In this document: piece after piece, positions 34,772 through 46,098 of the stretch | How the letters are laid out: every line of letters begins with the position of its first letter | Numbering within the stretch: the first letter of the stretch is position 1 | Source of the DNA: Populus alba | Taxonomy: Eukaryota; Streptophyta; Magnoliopsida; Malpighiales; Salicaceae | Assembly: GCF_005239225.2 (NCBI RefSeq) | Contig: NC_133296.1 | Location: 682,001-746,000 of the forward strand | Direction of reading: 5' to 3' | Length of the DNA stretch: 64,000 nt | The notes under the pieces: generated by a model | Told to the model about the DNA's origin: nothing | Seen by the model: the letters and a program-made list of their open reading frames with translations, nothing else | Database searches by the model: none | Translations under genes and position numbers: made by a program

Positions 34772-37056
34772 ATGAGCCAGGACAATATATCGAGGATGAG
34801 ACCTCCTCTCGTTCCACTTGCGACATTGATTGGGCGTGAGCTTAGGAATGACAAGATTGAGAAACCTTTTGTGAAGTATGGACAAGCTGCTTTAGCAAAG
34901 AAAGGCGAGGATTACTTTCTCATAAAACCTGACTGCCAGAGGGTTCCTGGGGATCTGTCTACATCATTCTCTGTGTTTGCGGTACACCCCTTTTTTTTGT
35001 ACTTGTTATTTACCTCCTCATCCAAGAGATGATTCTGCATGGTCTGAGAGAATCAAGTAGAAGAGAAAGAAAGGATCAAATAATTTACAATTCTAACAAG
35101 AAAAGTGAATCACCCTCTTTCTCCTTCTGTCCCAAATAGTTGAAGACTATTGATTTGAATCTTTAATCCCCCCCCCTTTTGTTTTCCTACCTTACACCGT
35201 GATTTAGTGGACCCTATGTAAATTAGGAGCAACTTTAAAACCCACAAAAATTCATAAATTTGGTTTTGTTGATGATCCATAGGATTTCTTAGTATCCATT
35301 TTATTAGCAGATCTTTGACGGACATAATGGGGTATCAGCCGCCATCTTTGTGAAGGAGAAGTTATTGGATAATGTCTTGAGTGCAATTCCTCAAGATATC
35401 ACTAGAGAAGAGTGGCTTCAAGCACTTCCTCAAGCACTAGTTGCTGGTTTTGTGAAAACTGACATAGAATTCCAGCAGAAAGGTATGAATCTGTATCCCT
35501 TCTGTTGTAGTTTTATTTTCCTTTGTTGCATCTTGTATTTACTTTCTCTTTGTGTGCATTTCTGTGGACAGAGACTAATCTTTCAGTTTGATACAAATGA
35601 CAGGGGAGACTTCTGGGACAACTGTGACATTTGTTGTAATTGATGAGTGGACTGTGACTGTTGCTTCTGTGGGGGATTCACGATGCATATTGGACAGCCA
35701 GGGGGGTGTGGTTTCTCTTTTGACAGTTGATCATAGGCTGGAAGAAAATGTTGAAGAGAGAGAGCGAGTAACTGCAAGTGGGGGTGAAGTAGGAAGGCTA
35801 AATGTTTTTGGAGGCAACGAGGTATGGTGTTCCTTTTTATACGTCACCTAGGACATGTTCAGATATGTATTTTATGCTCCTCTCCTTCCCTCATGTTTTT
35901 TTTTTTTTTTAATCTTATTCATCCTTCTCTCAATGGTTTGTAGGTTGGTCCCTTGCGTTGTTGGCCTGGTGGATTATGTCTTTCTAGATCAATAGGTGAC
36001 ACGGATGTTGGAGAGTTCATTGTTCCAATACCTCATGTCAAGCAAGTGAAAGTGAGTCTATTTTCTAATTTTGATTCGTTTTCTGCCTTTTTTTTTTTAA
36101 ATTAATTTTGAAGCTCAGGAAATTATTTTCTGGTTGTTCAGCTTTCAAATGCTGGAGGAAGACTTGTTATCGCTTCGGATGGTATCTGGGATGCTTTATC
36201 TTCTGATATGGCTGCCAAGTCATGTAGGGGTTTGCCTGCAGAGATTGCTGCAAAGTTGGTTGTTAAGGTGAGCCTACTCTTTGCTTCTTGCATGTAAGCA
36301 ACAGTGCTTCTGTTGCTTTATTGCTAATACTTGTTTGTTGTTTCTCTTTAGGAGGCATTGAGGTCAAGGGGGCTGAAGGATGATACAACATGCCTTGTTG
36401 TTGATATCATCCCATCTGACATTCCTGTCTTGCCTCCAATACCGAGGAAGAAGCATAATATGTTCAGTTTGCTTTTTGGAAAGAAAGCGCTGAGTTCTGT
36501 GAGCAAATCAACCAAAAAGCTTTCTGCTGTTGGTGTGGTTGAGGAACTGTTTGAAGAGGGTTCTGCTATTCTTGCAGAACGGTATGCTGATTGTAAAATT
36601 CATTTTTTATTATTTTTCACAAATAGTTTATGCAAAACCATTGAGTATGATATCAGAGGCAAACTCTACCCATAATGGTCTTTGCTTACCTATCTTCTTC
36701 TTCAGTGATCATGATAACTGATTTTTTTTTTGGTTATATAATGAACTAATAAGTGAAAGAGGGAATAAGGAGTTTAGAAGCTCTGCCTCTTGAAATGTAG
36801 TTTTAATTTGTCTTTGTTATTTTTTTAATGAAAATGCAGATTAAGTAAGTATTTCCCCGCGAACACAAACTCTGGGCTATGCAGATGTGCTGTTTGCCAA
36901 GTGGATCAAACCCCAGGTGACAGTTTATCAGTTAACTCAGGCTCCTTCTCACCTGGATCAAAGCCACGGGAAGGCCCCTTCCTCTGCAGTAACTGTCAGA
37001 AAAAGAAAGATGCCATGGAAGGCAAAAGGTCGAGCAGACCCACAGTGATGACATAG
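34772..37056 (+). CDS. Protein phosphatase 2C, PP2C 5/15-like
   Basis: Seven coding exons give 426 aa: 34772..34981, 35311..35482, 35604..35821, 35944..36051, 36142..36267, 36352..36581, 36840..37056. PP2C signatures are present: KKGEDYF near 46, FDGHNG at 72-77 (metal-binding Asp/Gly), SGTTVTF, SVGDSRC, the ERVTASGGEVGRL block, CLSRSIGD, SDGIWDALS and DDTTCLVVDI. The enzyme would be a metal-dependent Ser/Thr phosphatase in signalling. The closest relatives I recall are Arabidopsis probable PP2C 15 (At1g68410) and PP2C 5 (At1g09160), a small clade with DGHNG rather than DGHGG. A C-terminal extension contains VEELFEEGSA and two Cys pairs (CAVC and CSNC) that may bind zinc. Substrate unknown. 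Confidence 0.9.
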
Positions 37057-38852
37057 CAATTTATCTGGAAACAGAGTAAATATTTGACATATTTTTGCTG
37101 GCAGTATGAGCATGCTTGGTTTTATTTTCCAGTACTGATTGGAGTAGATGTGTAAGAAATGAGGTAGAAATACAGGGAGTAGGTGTTTTTGTCTTTCAAT
37201 TGTTTGTATTGATTTCTGGTTTGTGCTCGGCTTTTACTGACAGACAGAAGACAGAGATGCTGTCTAATAGATATGTTTGTGATAGTTTGATTGCTAATTT
37301 GTAAGTAAAAATGAAGGTTGCATAGTTAAATGTTCTGTTGCAGCATCTTCTTCGCATCCACTTGGAAATTTACTCCCTCGTGCATTATTTACTTATACAA
37401 TGTAACAGAAGAACAAGCTATATACAAGAACGTTTCTATGCATGGGTTTCAATGTTTTTGTCAAATTGTTTGGTTTTAAGGGATGATAAACAATTTTTTC
37501 TATTTTCTCCTGGGAGCTGCTTCCACTGATATGGATGTATGGTTTTGGTACTTCTATTTCCTTTGAAAAAAGATCCGGAAATGCGGCTCCGTTCATGTTT
37601 TGCTCTGATGATAAATTTGAAAGTGTTTGCATTTTGAGATATTGGTCAAGAAAAATCTATAATTTATAGCTTTTCTTAAATTAATTTTTTTTAACTGCAA
37701 CAATGCCAAATAACCAAAGCAAATCTTCCCAGCTTTCCAAGGGTATTTGCAACTGTAGAGCCTCAGGCGATTAATTTCCAGGGTCTGTTTTGTGGTTCCA
37801 GAAGAGGCATTGAACAAATTTGTCTCCATGAATCTGAGTGAGAATGATTGGCAACAAGTAAACTTAAATTTGGTAGATTAATCTTTCAAAGAGCCATGGG
37901 CTTGATTCTCTGGCTTGAATGGTTCTTTTTCCGGCACCCATCAAAAGGCCTATATATAGTTCCCTTGGATTGATCTCCTCACGCAAGCAAAGGTCTTTTG
38001 TGGGGATTTCTACTTCCAAGAAACAATGAAAATTAAATCACAAATATAATCTAATTCTTCATAAAAAATATCTAAAAATATTTTTAATTGTGGGGGTTAA
38101 GATAAAATGTTTCAAGAAGTATGGGAGGTTAGGTTTTTAAAGATTTCATGGCCTATATTATAACCTAATCTATTCCAAAAACTAAAATTAAAAAAAAAAA
38201 ATCCAACCATATTTCACAAGATTGCCTTTGAAAACCTAGCTTTTTACCCCATGCCACTCAATGCTTCATCTAATAATCAAATATAAAGAAGCTTCATGTC
38301 ATTCATCTCTCAACACTCAAAGATATTCATATTCATATTTAATCCTAGTTATCAAACCTCATGTGACTTGGAATCAACAAAGACATATATTATGCGTATG
38401 AAAAAAAATACATTTTTTTTATAATTAGAATATTAGAATAAAACTCATGCTTGATAAAAATATTAGGCCCTTTTATAATTTAACATCCATAGTATTTTTT
38501 TTTCCGTTTGTTTTTCATTTAATAAAAGTCTGGGATATTAGATTATTTGTCGGTCGGTGGAACAATGATAAATCTGAAGCTTTTTTAAATGATTAATTTT
38601 TCATTATTTTTTTTTAAATAGAATTAATTAAAGGAGCTCGTCAGTAGTAAAAGCAGGAAAAGGAGCATAGATTTATTCATTAAAAAGTAGCAGAATACAG
38701 ATGGAACAAGCACACACGTACGGGTAACAGAAGGAACAGCAGATGAACAACAAGGACATGGGATGTAATTAAAGTAGTCATAACAAGCAACAATATAGAC
38801 TATATATCATATAGTTCAGAAGCTTGCACCACAAGCAGTCACGTGCTGCCTC
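37057..38852. other. Intergenic region between convergent genes
   Basis: It should hold the 3' UTR of the PP2C gene (left) and of the GUB_WAK gene (right, minus strand). No coding signal, domain or bounded repeat was found. Confidence 0.5.
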
Positions 38853-39464
38853 CTAGAATGGAGGCATCCATTGCAGCTCAATTCCATAGTTCCATTTACC
38901 AACGGGATCCGCAGGTTTGATGTCCACAACAGAAGTATAAGCTGTGCACCCTCCAACCCTAACCCTAATCATATGCGAAGTCATTGATGCGTCTTTCAAG
39001 AAGTGGCAGCAAAGAGTTCCTTTGCACGCACTCGCCTCTTCTATCTCCTCGTACTGCCTACAATAGCTGGTCGACGAACAATTCAACGGTGACAGGAGAA
39101 GGTTATCGGAACAGTTGAATAACATAACAGTGTTGCGAACGGATATGTTGAATGGCAAGTTCTCGTCAAGCCTTAATCCTCCTTCGGCAAGATCAGAGGA
39201 ATAGCATGTGTCTTTCCCTATCAGGGGAGGGCGTATGACAAGTTTATAAGCACTAGGATTGATACTGAGAATCCTGTAGTATAGTCCTTGAGCTGACAAG
39301 AACTCTAGAGCACCATTGTTGCAATAGATTCTGTACCTAGGGTTTCCACAATTATCACTTGTGCTAAGTGGGTAAGGGACTGGCATGTTGCCACATTTAG
39401 GGCAAGCATCAAGGGCTGGCACATGAGATAGTAAAGTGAGCAAAAAGACTACCAGAAACATCAT
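38853..39464 (-). CDS. Secreted protein with wall-associated-kinase galacturonan-binding domain
   Basis: A single exon encodes 203 aa from the ATG at 39464. The start codes MMFLVVFLLTLLSHVPALDA, a clear signal peptide. The frame is open further upstream to an ATG at 39587, but that longer N-terminus lacks a clean signal peptide at its start, so I prefer the internal Met. The mature part shows the GUB_WAK_bind pattern: CPKCGNMPVPYPLSTSDNCG, PRYRIYCNNG, GKDTCYSSDL, LFNCSDN, NCSSTSYC and LCCHFLKD. No kinase domain follows; the protein ends at WMPPF. Plants have such stand-alone proteins related to WAK ectodomains, presumed to bind pectin in the cell wall; binding here is inferred. Confidence 0.85.
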   Translation of the reverse strand: MMFLVVFLLTLLSHVPALDACPKCGNMPVPYPLSTSDNCGNPRYRIYCNNGALEFLSAQGLYYRILSINPSAYKLVIRPPLIGKDTCYSSDLAEGGLRLDENLPFNISVRNTVMLFNCSDNLLLSPLNCSSTSYCRQYEEIEEASACKGTLCCHFLKDASMTSHMIRVRVGGCTAYTSVVDIKPADPVGKWNYGIELQWMPPF

Positions 39465-39829
39465 CTTGACTCTCGAGTTCAGAAACAGAAGAGGGAAAAG
39501 ACCAAGTGAAGGAAGGAGCCTAACAGCTAGATGCCTTAAATAGACAAATCCACAACGAAGCAACTCCTTGATGAGCCATGAAGCCAATTAACTAGTGCTA
39601 AATTAATTAAAATATGCTCTAAGATACGGAAAACGTAAACAAAAATGAATTCTGATAGAAGTGCGGTTTCCCTTAGTGCAATATCATGCAATCTGGGGCC
39701 TGCACACATGGCGGACTCTCTGCTACCTTGCCAAATAAATGCAATTACTAGTCATCAAGTTTTTATGACCTCCATGAACTTTGAAGCTGATTAGTTGAAG
39801 TACAATGTGCCGACCAATAGAATCTGAGA

Positions 39830-40007
39830 CAAATATATAAACCCCACCTGATTCGTCAGGTCACTCAATCATTAAGCTATCAGATTAGCCTAACTGACCA
39901 GAAAACTGAGGATTAATCAAATATATAAACCCCACCTGATTCGTCAGGTCACTCAATCATTCAGCTATCAGATTAGCCTAACTGACCAGAAAACTGAGGA
40001 TTAATCA
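39830..40007. repeat. Tandem duplication, 2 x 88 bp
   Basis: The unit starting AAATATATAAACCCCACCTG at 39831 recurs at 39919 with one visible difference (ATTAAGC versus ATTCAGC). Near identity points to a recent event. Confidence 0.92.
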
Positions 40008-40370
40008 ACATGTGACTCGCAGTTTCGATAAATGAGAAGTTTGGCCAAAAGAGCAATCATGATTCGACGACACAACAACAATTAATGACTACAAGGACAT
40101 GTGCTCACATGTCAAGAAGTGCTAGAACTTCACTGCAGAGTACTGCTGATCGGTAGTATAATGCAGTTAAGGATTAGCCTAATTGACCAGAAAACTGAGG
40201 ATTAATCAACATGTGACTCTCGCAGTTTCGATAGTTAAGAAGTTTGGCCAAAAGAGCAATCATGATTCGACGACACAACAATAATTAATGACTATAAGGA
40301 CATGTGTTCACATGTCAAGAAGTGCTAGAACTTCACTGCAGAGTATTGCTAACCGGTAATAAAATGCAGT
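39971..40370. repeat. Tandem duplication, 2 x about 200 bp, overlapping the 88-bp repeat
   Basis: The unit starting GATTAGCCTAACTGACCAGA at 39971 recurs at 40172 (offset 201) and runs to ATGCAGT at about 40167 and 40370. Only scattered substitutions and a 2-nt insertion (GACTCGCAG versus GACTCTCGCAG) separate the copies. No ORF of interest lies inside. Confidence 0.92.
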
Positions 40371-41056
40371 AACGGGGGCCATGGAGTCAACATTATACCA
40401 TAAATCTAATAATAACACACATAATAGGTCAGCAAATGAAAAACTGAAACTTTTTCGATATAATGATCAAAACAGTGTAAAAGGGTGCACACTAAGTTAT
40501 TCAGCAAGCTGGTTTTGCCTCCATAATCTCATCTGTTCTGTAATAGGATTCCTTTTGATGGTTTTAAAATGAATTCTATGGTGAACAGGCGTCAAAGAGA
40601 CAATGTATAATAAAAAGGGCAATCCCACTTTCCTTGTTTAGAATTATCATAGGCCATTTCCCTTCGAGGGGCTCCCATTTCCTCGAGTGGATTAATATTA
40701 AATGATAAAAGTTCTCTGGGTTGAATCAAAAGAGGTAAGGACAAACTGACAAAGTTAGTATGGCATCTTAATATAACACCGTTAGGTCATTAATCTAACA
40801 TAAAAAGGGGACAGCTGTCGAGCTATGATTACCTTGTACCACAAAAAACTCCTAATGAGCAAGTAGATCCACGAGCTTTAAACAACTGTAGAGTCTAAGG
40901 TAAACATTATAGATACGTGTCATCACGGATGACGCTTTGAATAGCTTCATAGAGTTACAATATAGAAATAACGTTAATCCTCTTAGATACTAAAAGTATT
41001 TTGAGATGAAACTGGGGCCAGCTGAACCCAACTGAGACCCCTGAGTTGTCGAGTAT

Positions 41057-41165
41057 TCAGTGTTCTGTAGTCATCATCCATTCTAACCATGTCAGGAAAT
41101 TAGCGGAAGATACACGATAAGCCAGTTCAGATTGGAAAAGGCAAACATCAAGTTTAATTGCATGT
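41057..41165 (-). repeat. 109-bp dispersed inverted duplicate, left arm
   Basis: Its reverse complement, starting ACATGCAATTAAACTTGATG, aligns without gaps to 47323-47431. I count 7 mismatches in 109 (about 94% identity). Similarity stops abruptly at both ends. Confidence 0.9.
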
Positions 41166-41234
41166 AAATAATTCAGCACTAGACAAATAGATATGGTGAA
41201 GTTAATAAATTGTCCATTATGAATGTTACATGTT

Positions 41235-41390
41235 TCTAATTATTATAAAGATTATTTTTTAAAATATTTTTTAAAAATATATATATTTTTATTTTTTAAG
41301 ATTTATTTTTAATATTAATATATCTAAACAATTTAAAAATAAAAAAATATTTAAAACTAAGAAAACAAACTTTTTGAAATACGATTAGAT
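41235..41390 (-). repeat. AT-rich MITE-like family A, copy 9 (inverted)
   Basis: The core reads TTATTTTTAATATTAATATA then CTAAACAATTTAAAAATA, the family order reversed. Confidence 0.45.
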
Positions 41391-41559
41391 AGAAATGTCA
41401 AACACCATGCTCAGACAGCACTATTCACCTGTGCAAGTGGTTAGTACTGACATGTAGACTGTTCCGGTATTAAATGACTCAGAAAAAAAGGAAGCGACAA
41501 CAAACAGGCAAGATCAAGTGGAACAACGCAGCGAAATGGTATCGCCAAGTCCTTGTTTG

Positions 41560-41760
41560 AGGGTTATGATTGTTTTTAAAATAAATTTTTATATTATAAT
41601 ATATGTTAATAATATTTTTTATTTTTAAAAAATTATTTTTAATATCAGTTCATCAAAATAATTTGAAAACATTAAAAATATATTAATTTAAAATTAATAA
41701 AAAAAATTTAAATTTTTTTTTAAAATACTTTTAAAACATCAAAAACAAACCGGCTAAAAC
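41560..41760 (-). repeat. AT-rich MITE-like family A, copy 10 (inverted)
   Basis: Begins GAGGGTTATGATTGTTTTTA, has TTATTTTTAATATCAGTTCA and ends AAAACATCAAAAACAAACCG. Confidence 0.55.
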
Positions 41761-42683
41761 TTTTTCCAGTCAAAATAGATTCCAAAACTTCAATATGTTC
41801 TAGGCTGTGCTCAATTGCAACAAACATTTCATTGCTAATAGATTTTTCATGCATACAAACTACATTGCATTGCATTGTCTGAAATGCCAATCCATGATGC
41901 ATATTGGCCTACCAAGAACAAACAGTGTCCTTGCGATCTGCAAATCTGCACTTGAATCTTAACAGTAGGTTTGCCTAATCAAAGGGTTGAGGTGTACCAG
42001 TTGTGCTTTTATGACCTTAATGCAACCTGAATGATTTTGAGAAGTCCTTTCTGTATCTAAAAGACTGAAGCTAGCTTATCAAGCAGTCATATATGGGTGT
42101 AACAATAAAGATCATTGAAAAACTAAAAAATGAAACTTTTTTTCCCCAGCAGTTGCATATCAACAGATGCATACACAAAATTTAAGACGCTCAACAAAGC
42201 AGTTTAAGAATAAGACTGTTCCAAAAGTTCCTAAATTAGGGTGACTATAAATTTGCTTAGAGTAGTATACATGATATTTCTTCTTCTTTTTTGAGGGAAG
42301 TTTGTACATGATATTTCAAAGATAGATCAATTTGGGACTTAAGCTGGCGATTTCAGGATGACCAATTGTCTTTCTTTCAATTTTACAAAGTCTCTAACAC
42401 TTCGTCCCAACAATTCTAATGTCAAGCAACCTTTGACAATGTATAAATGCACCTGGACATGCTGTTAAATGCACCTAGACACCACAAATGTACGGTACAC
42501 AAAGCAGAGTTATTCACAATCAAATGACAAGATCAATAAGGATAAAGAATGGTAAAATTCAGTACAATATCAATCTCATTGGAACCATGATTCTCATATA
42601 AAACAAACATAAAATCCCATCAATCAAATAACCTCTACAATAAAAAAAAATGTATACACCACCACCGCCCACCCACCCTCATC

Positions 42684-42707
42684 CACACACACACACACAC
42701 ACACACA
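42684..42707. repeat. (CA)n microsatellite
   Basis: About 12 CA units, just downstream of the mtSSB stop codon and probably in its 3' UTR on the minus strand. Confidence 0.85.
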
Positions 42708-42878
42708 GTTCAGGAAAAAAGGGTACACAGAACAAGTCAAAGATAGAAATAAGAAACAAAAGCTATTTGTCTGGGCCTGTCACATTCAGCCTAGCTGGAA
42801 CCATATTTCTTACAAAAGTTAGGGGAAACAGCTACTCTTGCTTTTTAGGAAGGATTAACACAAAATATCCAGTGAATT

Positions 42879-45490
42879 TCAGCTAAACAATCCCTCTCCT
42901 GCAAATAAGGATGCAAGTGTTAATGGCATCTCCTCAAGGAAAAATTGTTGAAAGCTAGATAGGCAATTCTATCACTCAAAGATGACTACAAAGTACAAAC
43001 TAATTGCATCTCCATGATGAAAACATCATATCCCAGTTAACAGTCAAAAACAAATAACTCAATACGGTATCATGGACCATGTCATCATTAGAAAGTGGCA
43101 GGGAGAGGAGAACTTACTCAGATCCTCAAAGGAAATATTACTGATGCTTTCTCCACTCCTTATAAGGCGAATCTTTCCTGCAGAGGTTAAATTGCAAGGG
43201 GTTGAAAATGAGGAATATTCAGTGTACTAACTTGTACTTATACTCCAAAACCAAAATTTCTAGTGAAATATATCCATATCTCCCCCCAACCCAAAACTTC
43301 AACACCAGGTTGAGTTCAAGGCCATTCACACAACTACATCAGATGCTGTGATCTTGATAGGCATTTACAATCATCTCCACGTCCTCATGCAATCAATTTT
43401 ATAAGTTAAGGTTTGTTTGTAAAAGAAAAGGACACCACTTGGTCAGAAAGCCCACAGTTGCGGTAACCAAATAATCTCTCTATCCTCCCAATTCATCTTA
43501 ATAACATAGCAAAATAGCAACATGCTGTACTGGACTAAAAAAATATGTAACATGATGATCAGACAAAAGACAATAGAGCAGTATTTAACCCCATGAGGCT
43601 CAATGCTGCACAATGGGGCCAGATACTTTTCAATAGCATATCATTTGAGTTTGTCAATACTATCATACAGGGATTTCTGTCTAATGTTTTTGGGTCTTGA
43701 TTCAACTTCATACAATCAACAGAAGTCATTTATTTTCAATCTAAAGCTGAAAGGTCTACTAATTTCCAAGCAGCATTGAAACTTAAGCAACACTGCCATA
43801 TATTATTATTACAAGAGGCAGGATGATACCAAAAGGAATAAACCAACACCTCTTTGAACTCTGTAGTAATAATGATAACAACAATGGGCGGGAGAATGGA
43901 GGGGGGAGTATTAGAAGTAGACATACCATCACGACGAACACAAATCTCAGGAATGTTTTTAACTTCGCCACTGATGCTGTCATTGTAAACTCTAATTTCA
44001 ATGTCTCCCTCAACATAAACTGAAGAGCTGAACCAAAGATCCATTAGTGAGACAAAAAAAAAAAGCCAACAAAAAAAACAAAGGAAATTTAGCTTGTTTT
44101 CTCTATCCAATTGGACGGGAAATCTATAAAGATTAAATATATACTTTTTGGCAAGTTGTTGAACAGCATAAGCCCCAAGTGAATCATTATGCACAGCAAT
44201 TCGATGCCACTGAGCAGGTTTTGGCAAGTCTTTTGATCCTATAATTCTTTGGTCAAACATGCCACCTGTTCCAACAGTAAAGATGGTTACAGTCCTCCCA
44301 TTTCGCAAGATCTTCTGCACAGGGGATTGTCCCACTTTTCCACAAATAATTGCCTGTAAAAACAATACTATGAGTTAATTATACTTTTCCTTAACTGAAA
44401 ATAAAAAAGAAAAACAAACACCATAGAAGATTAACCGCATTGAAATTTTAAGGTAATCTTTATGATTTAATATTTATATCAAAACACCTCAAAATAAATC
44501 AAGCCAAATGGAAAAGCAGCAAATTTCAAGATTCAGCATCATTATGATTTCTTCTCTAACCAATTCTTTTATCCAAGTAAAAAGAAAGAAAAGATGAGAT
44601 GGCATTAAAACCATCAAAGCAAGCTGGAATGCTCCTCATGTTTCATATCCAACACTTCACAGAATTCCAACCACACAAAAGAGCATTTTCAATTTGAAAC
44701 ACAGCCATCATCGAACAAAGTTGCAACATTGTCATTTGATGCAATGATTAGTGATCATGGGTCCAGTTTTCAGTGACAGCACATCAAGAAAATTCAGATT
44801 CTAGTTTTCCAATGCTACTTAAAACACAGAGAAAACCATTCCATTTACAAGAGACATCCAACCAAACCACGACAACATTCACAGTCACTCATTAAACACT
44901 TAAAAAAAAAGTACCCTGTGCACACCGCGAAACTCCCATCCTTTTCTAGGATCCACACCTTGGAACCGTGACTCGCGCCTATCGCCAAGCAAATCATCAA
45001 ACTCCTCTTCCACTTTATCATTCCTCCCCTCTTCATTGTCACTGTTAAATGACACGGTTGAGTAACAAGACCTCAAGCTTCTTTGCAAACCTACCCCTAC
45101 AATCACACACAAAATCAATTCAAACAATTCACTCACACACACACGCCTTTCAATATTTCCAAACATGTGCACTCTACAAACACTCTCAGTAATTCCCCTT
45201 AACTATTTGATAAAAATCCTCTAAGAACAAGAATTTCAAAAGCACCGCATTCAACAACATAAAGTTCTTTGAAGTGGGTTTTACACAAAACCCAAAATCC
45301 CAATTGCATAATAAACAAAAAATATTGCAACTTTGCAAGTATAATACATAGCACGCGCATGCACACACTCACGCAGAGACACGAACTTAAACATAAAAAG
45401 AGAGAGTGAGAGACCTAGAGAAGAGGTGGGCATGATGACAGGAGAAGGGGCTCTTAAGAGCTTAGCAAATCTGAGAACGAGTGAACTCAT
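42879..45490 (-). CDS. mtSSB: Mitochondrial single-stranded DNA-binding protein
   Basis: Six coding exons, complement(42879..42898, 43118..43177, 43927..44027, 44145..44353, 44915..45090, 45415..45490), give 213 aa. All introns are GT-AG and phases match. The N-terminus (MSSLVLRFAKLLRAP, Ser/Arg/Leu-rich, few acids) looks like a mitochondrial presequence. An acidic spacer and GVDPRKGWEFRGVHR follow. The OB-fold SSB domain covers about 85-205: AIICGKVGQSP, ILRNGRTVTIFTVGTGG, QWHRIAVHND, SSVYVEGDIEIRVY, then ISFEDLREGLFS at the end. It closely follows the Arabidopsis mtSSB sequence I recall (At4g11060). It would coat single-stranded DNA during mitochondrial replication and recombination. The last coding exon is only 20 nt. 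Confidence 0.93.
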
Positions 45491-46098
45491 TGATTTCAGC
45501 GAAAGGAATCAGTGAGAAGTTTTCGTTTGAATAAAAATGTAAACTTTGAAAATGAAAAGAGAGGTATTTGAAGGGGAGAAGAAGGGTTTTAGCTTAGAGA
45601 GAGGAAGACTCAATTTCGGGTTAACCCGTTTTCTTTAATGGATTAGGTGGTCCCCAAGAGTAGACGACATGCCGTTTCTACCCAACTATTATGATCGTAA
45701 CACCTTTTCTTTTTCTTTTTTTTCCTTCTATTCATTTCATGATATTGTTTGGAGTTTAGAGGAATATATGATGGATCTTTGTGATTTCCTATGTATTGGA
45801 TTCACTGTTTCTAACTGTGGATTGGTTCTGCCATTGTCAAGTAACATTAAGAAATGATTTACTGTGATTTTGAACGTGGATATTCTGTTTTCTTGTTTTC
45901 AGTCAAGCAACCCTGGGTGTTGCCCTTATCAAAGGAAACTTGCAAGCAATATGTATTTCACGTATCAGCTTCTTTAATATTTTGTTGCCCTTCTTTCTTG
46001 CATGCAGGCAGGTACCATAGTCCTGTACTGCTCCTTGAGGAATTCGTTTCTTTGTGATCTATTGGTTGACACATTTTTCACTCATCGAAGTAGAAAGA
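45491..46098. other. Region between the mtSSB start and the F-box pseudogene
   Basis: Contains the mtSSB promoter on the minus strand; no TATA box was assigned. No coding signal is visible. Confidence 0.45.

Larger units (their letters stand above)
40371..42878. other. Intergenic region upstream of GUB_WAK and downstream of mtSSB
   Basis: No gene supported. It holds two inverted family-A copies, one arm of the 109-bp inverted duplicate, a (CA)n tract and the probable 3' UTR of mtSSB near its right end. Confidence 0.5.

Noticed and set aside
43736..44365. 209-codon minus-strand frame in mtSSB
   Set aside because: It is two mtSSB exons plus the retained intron between them, not a separate gene.
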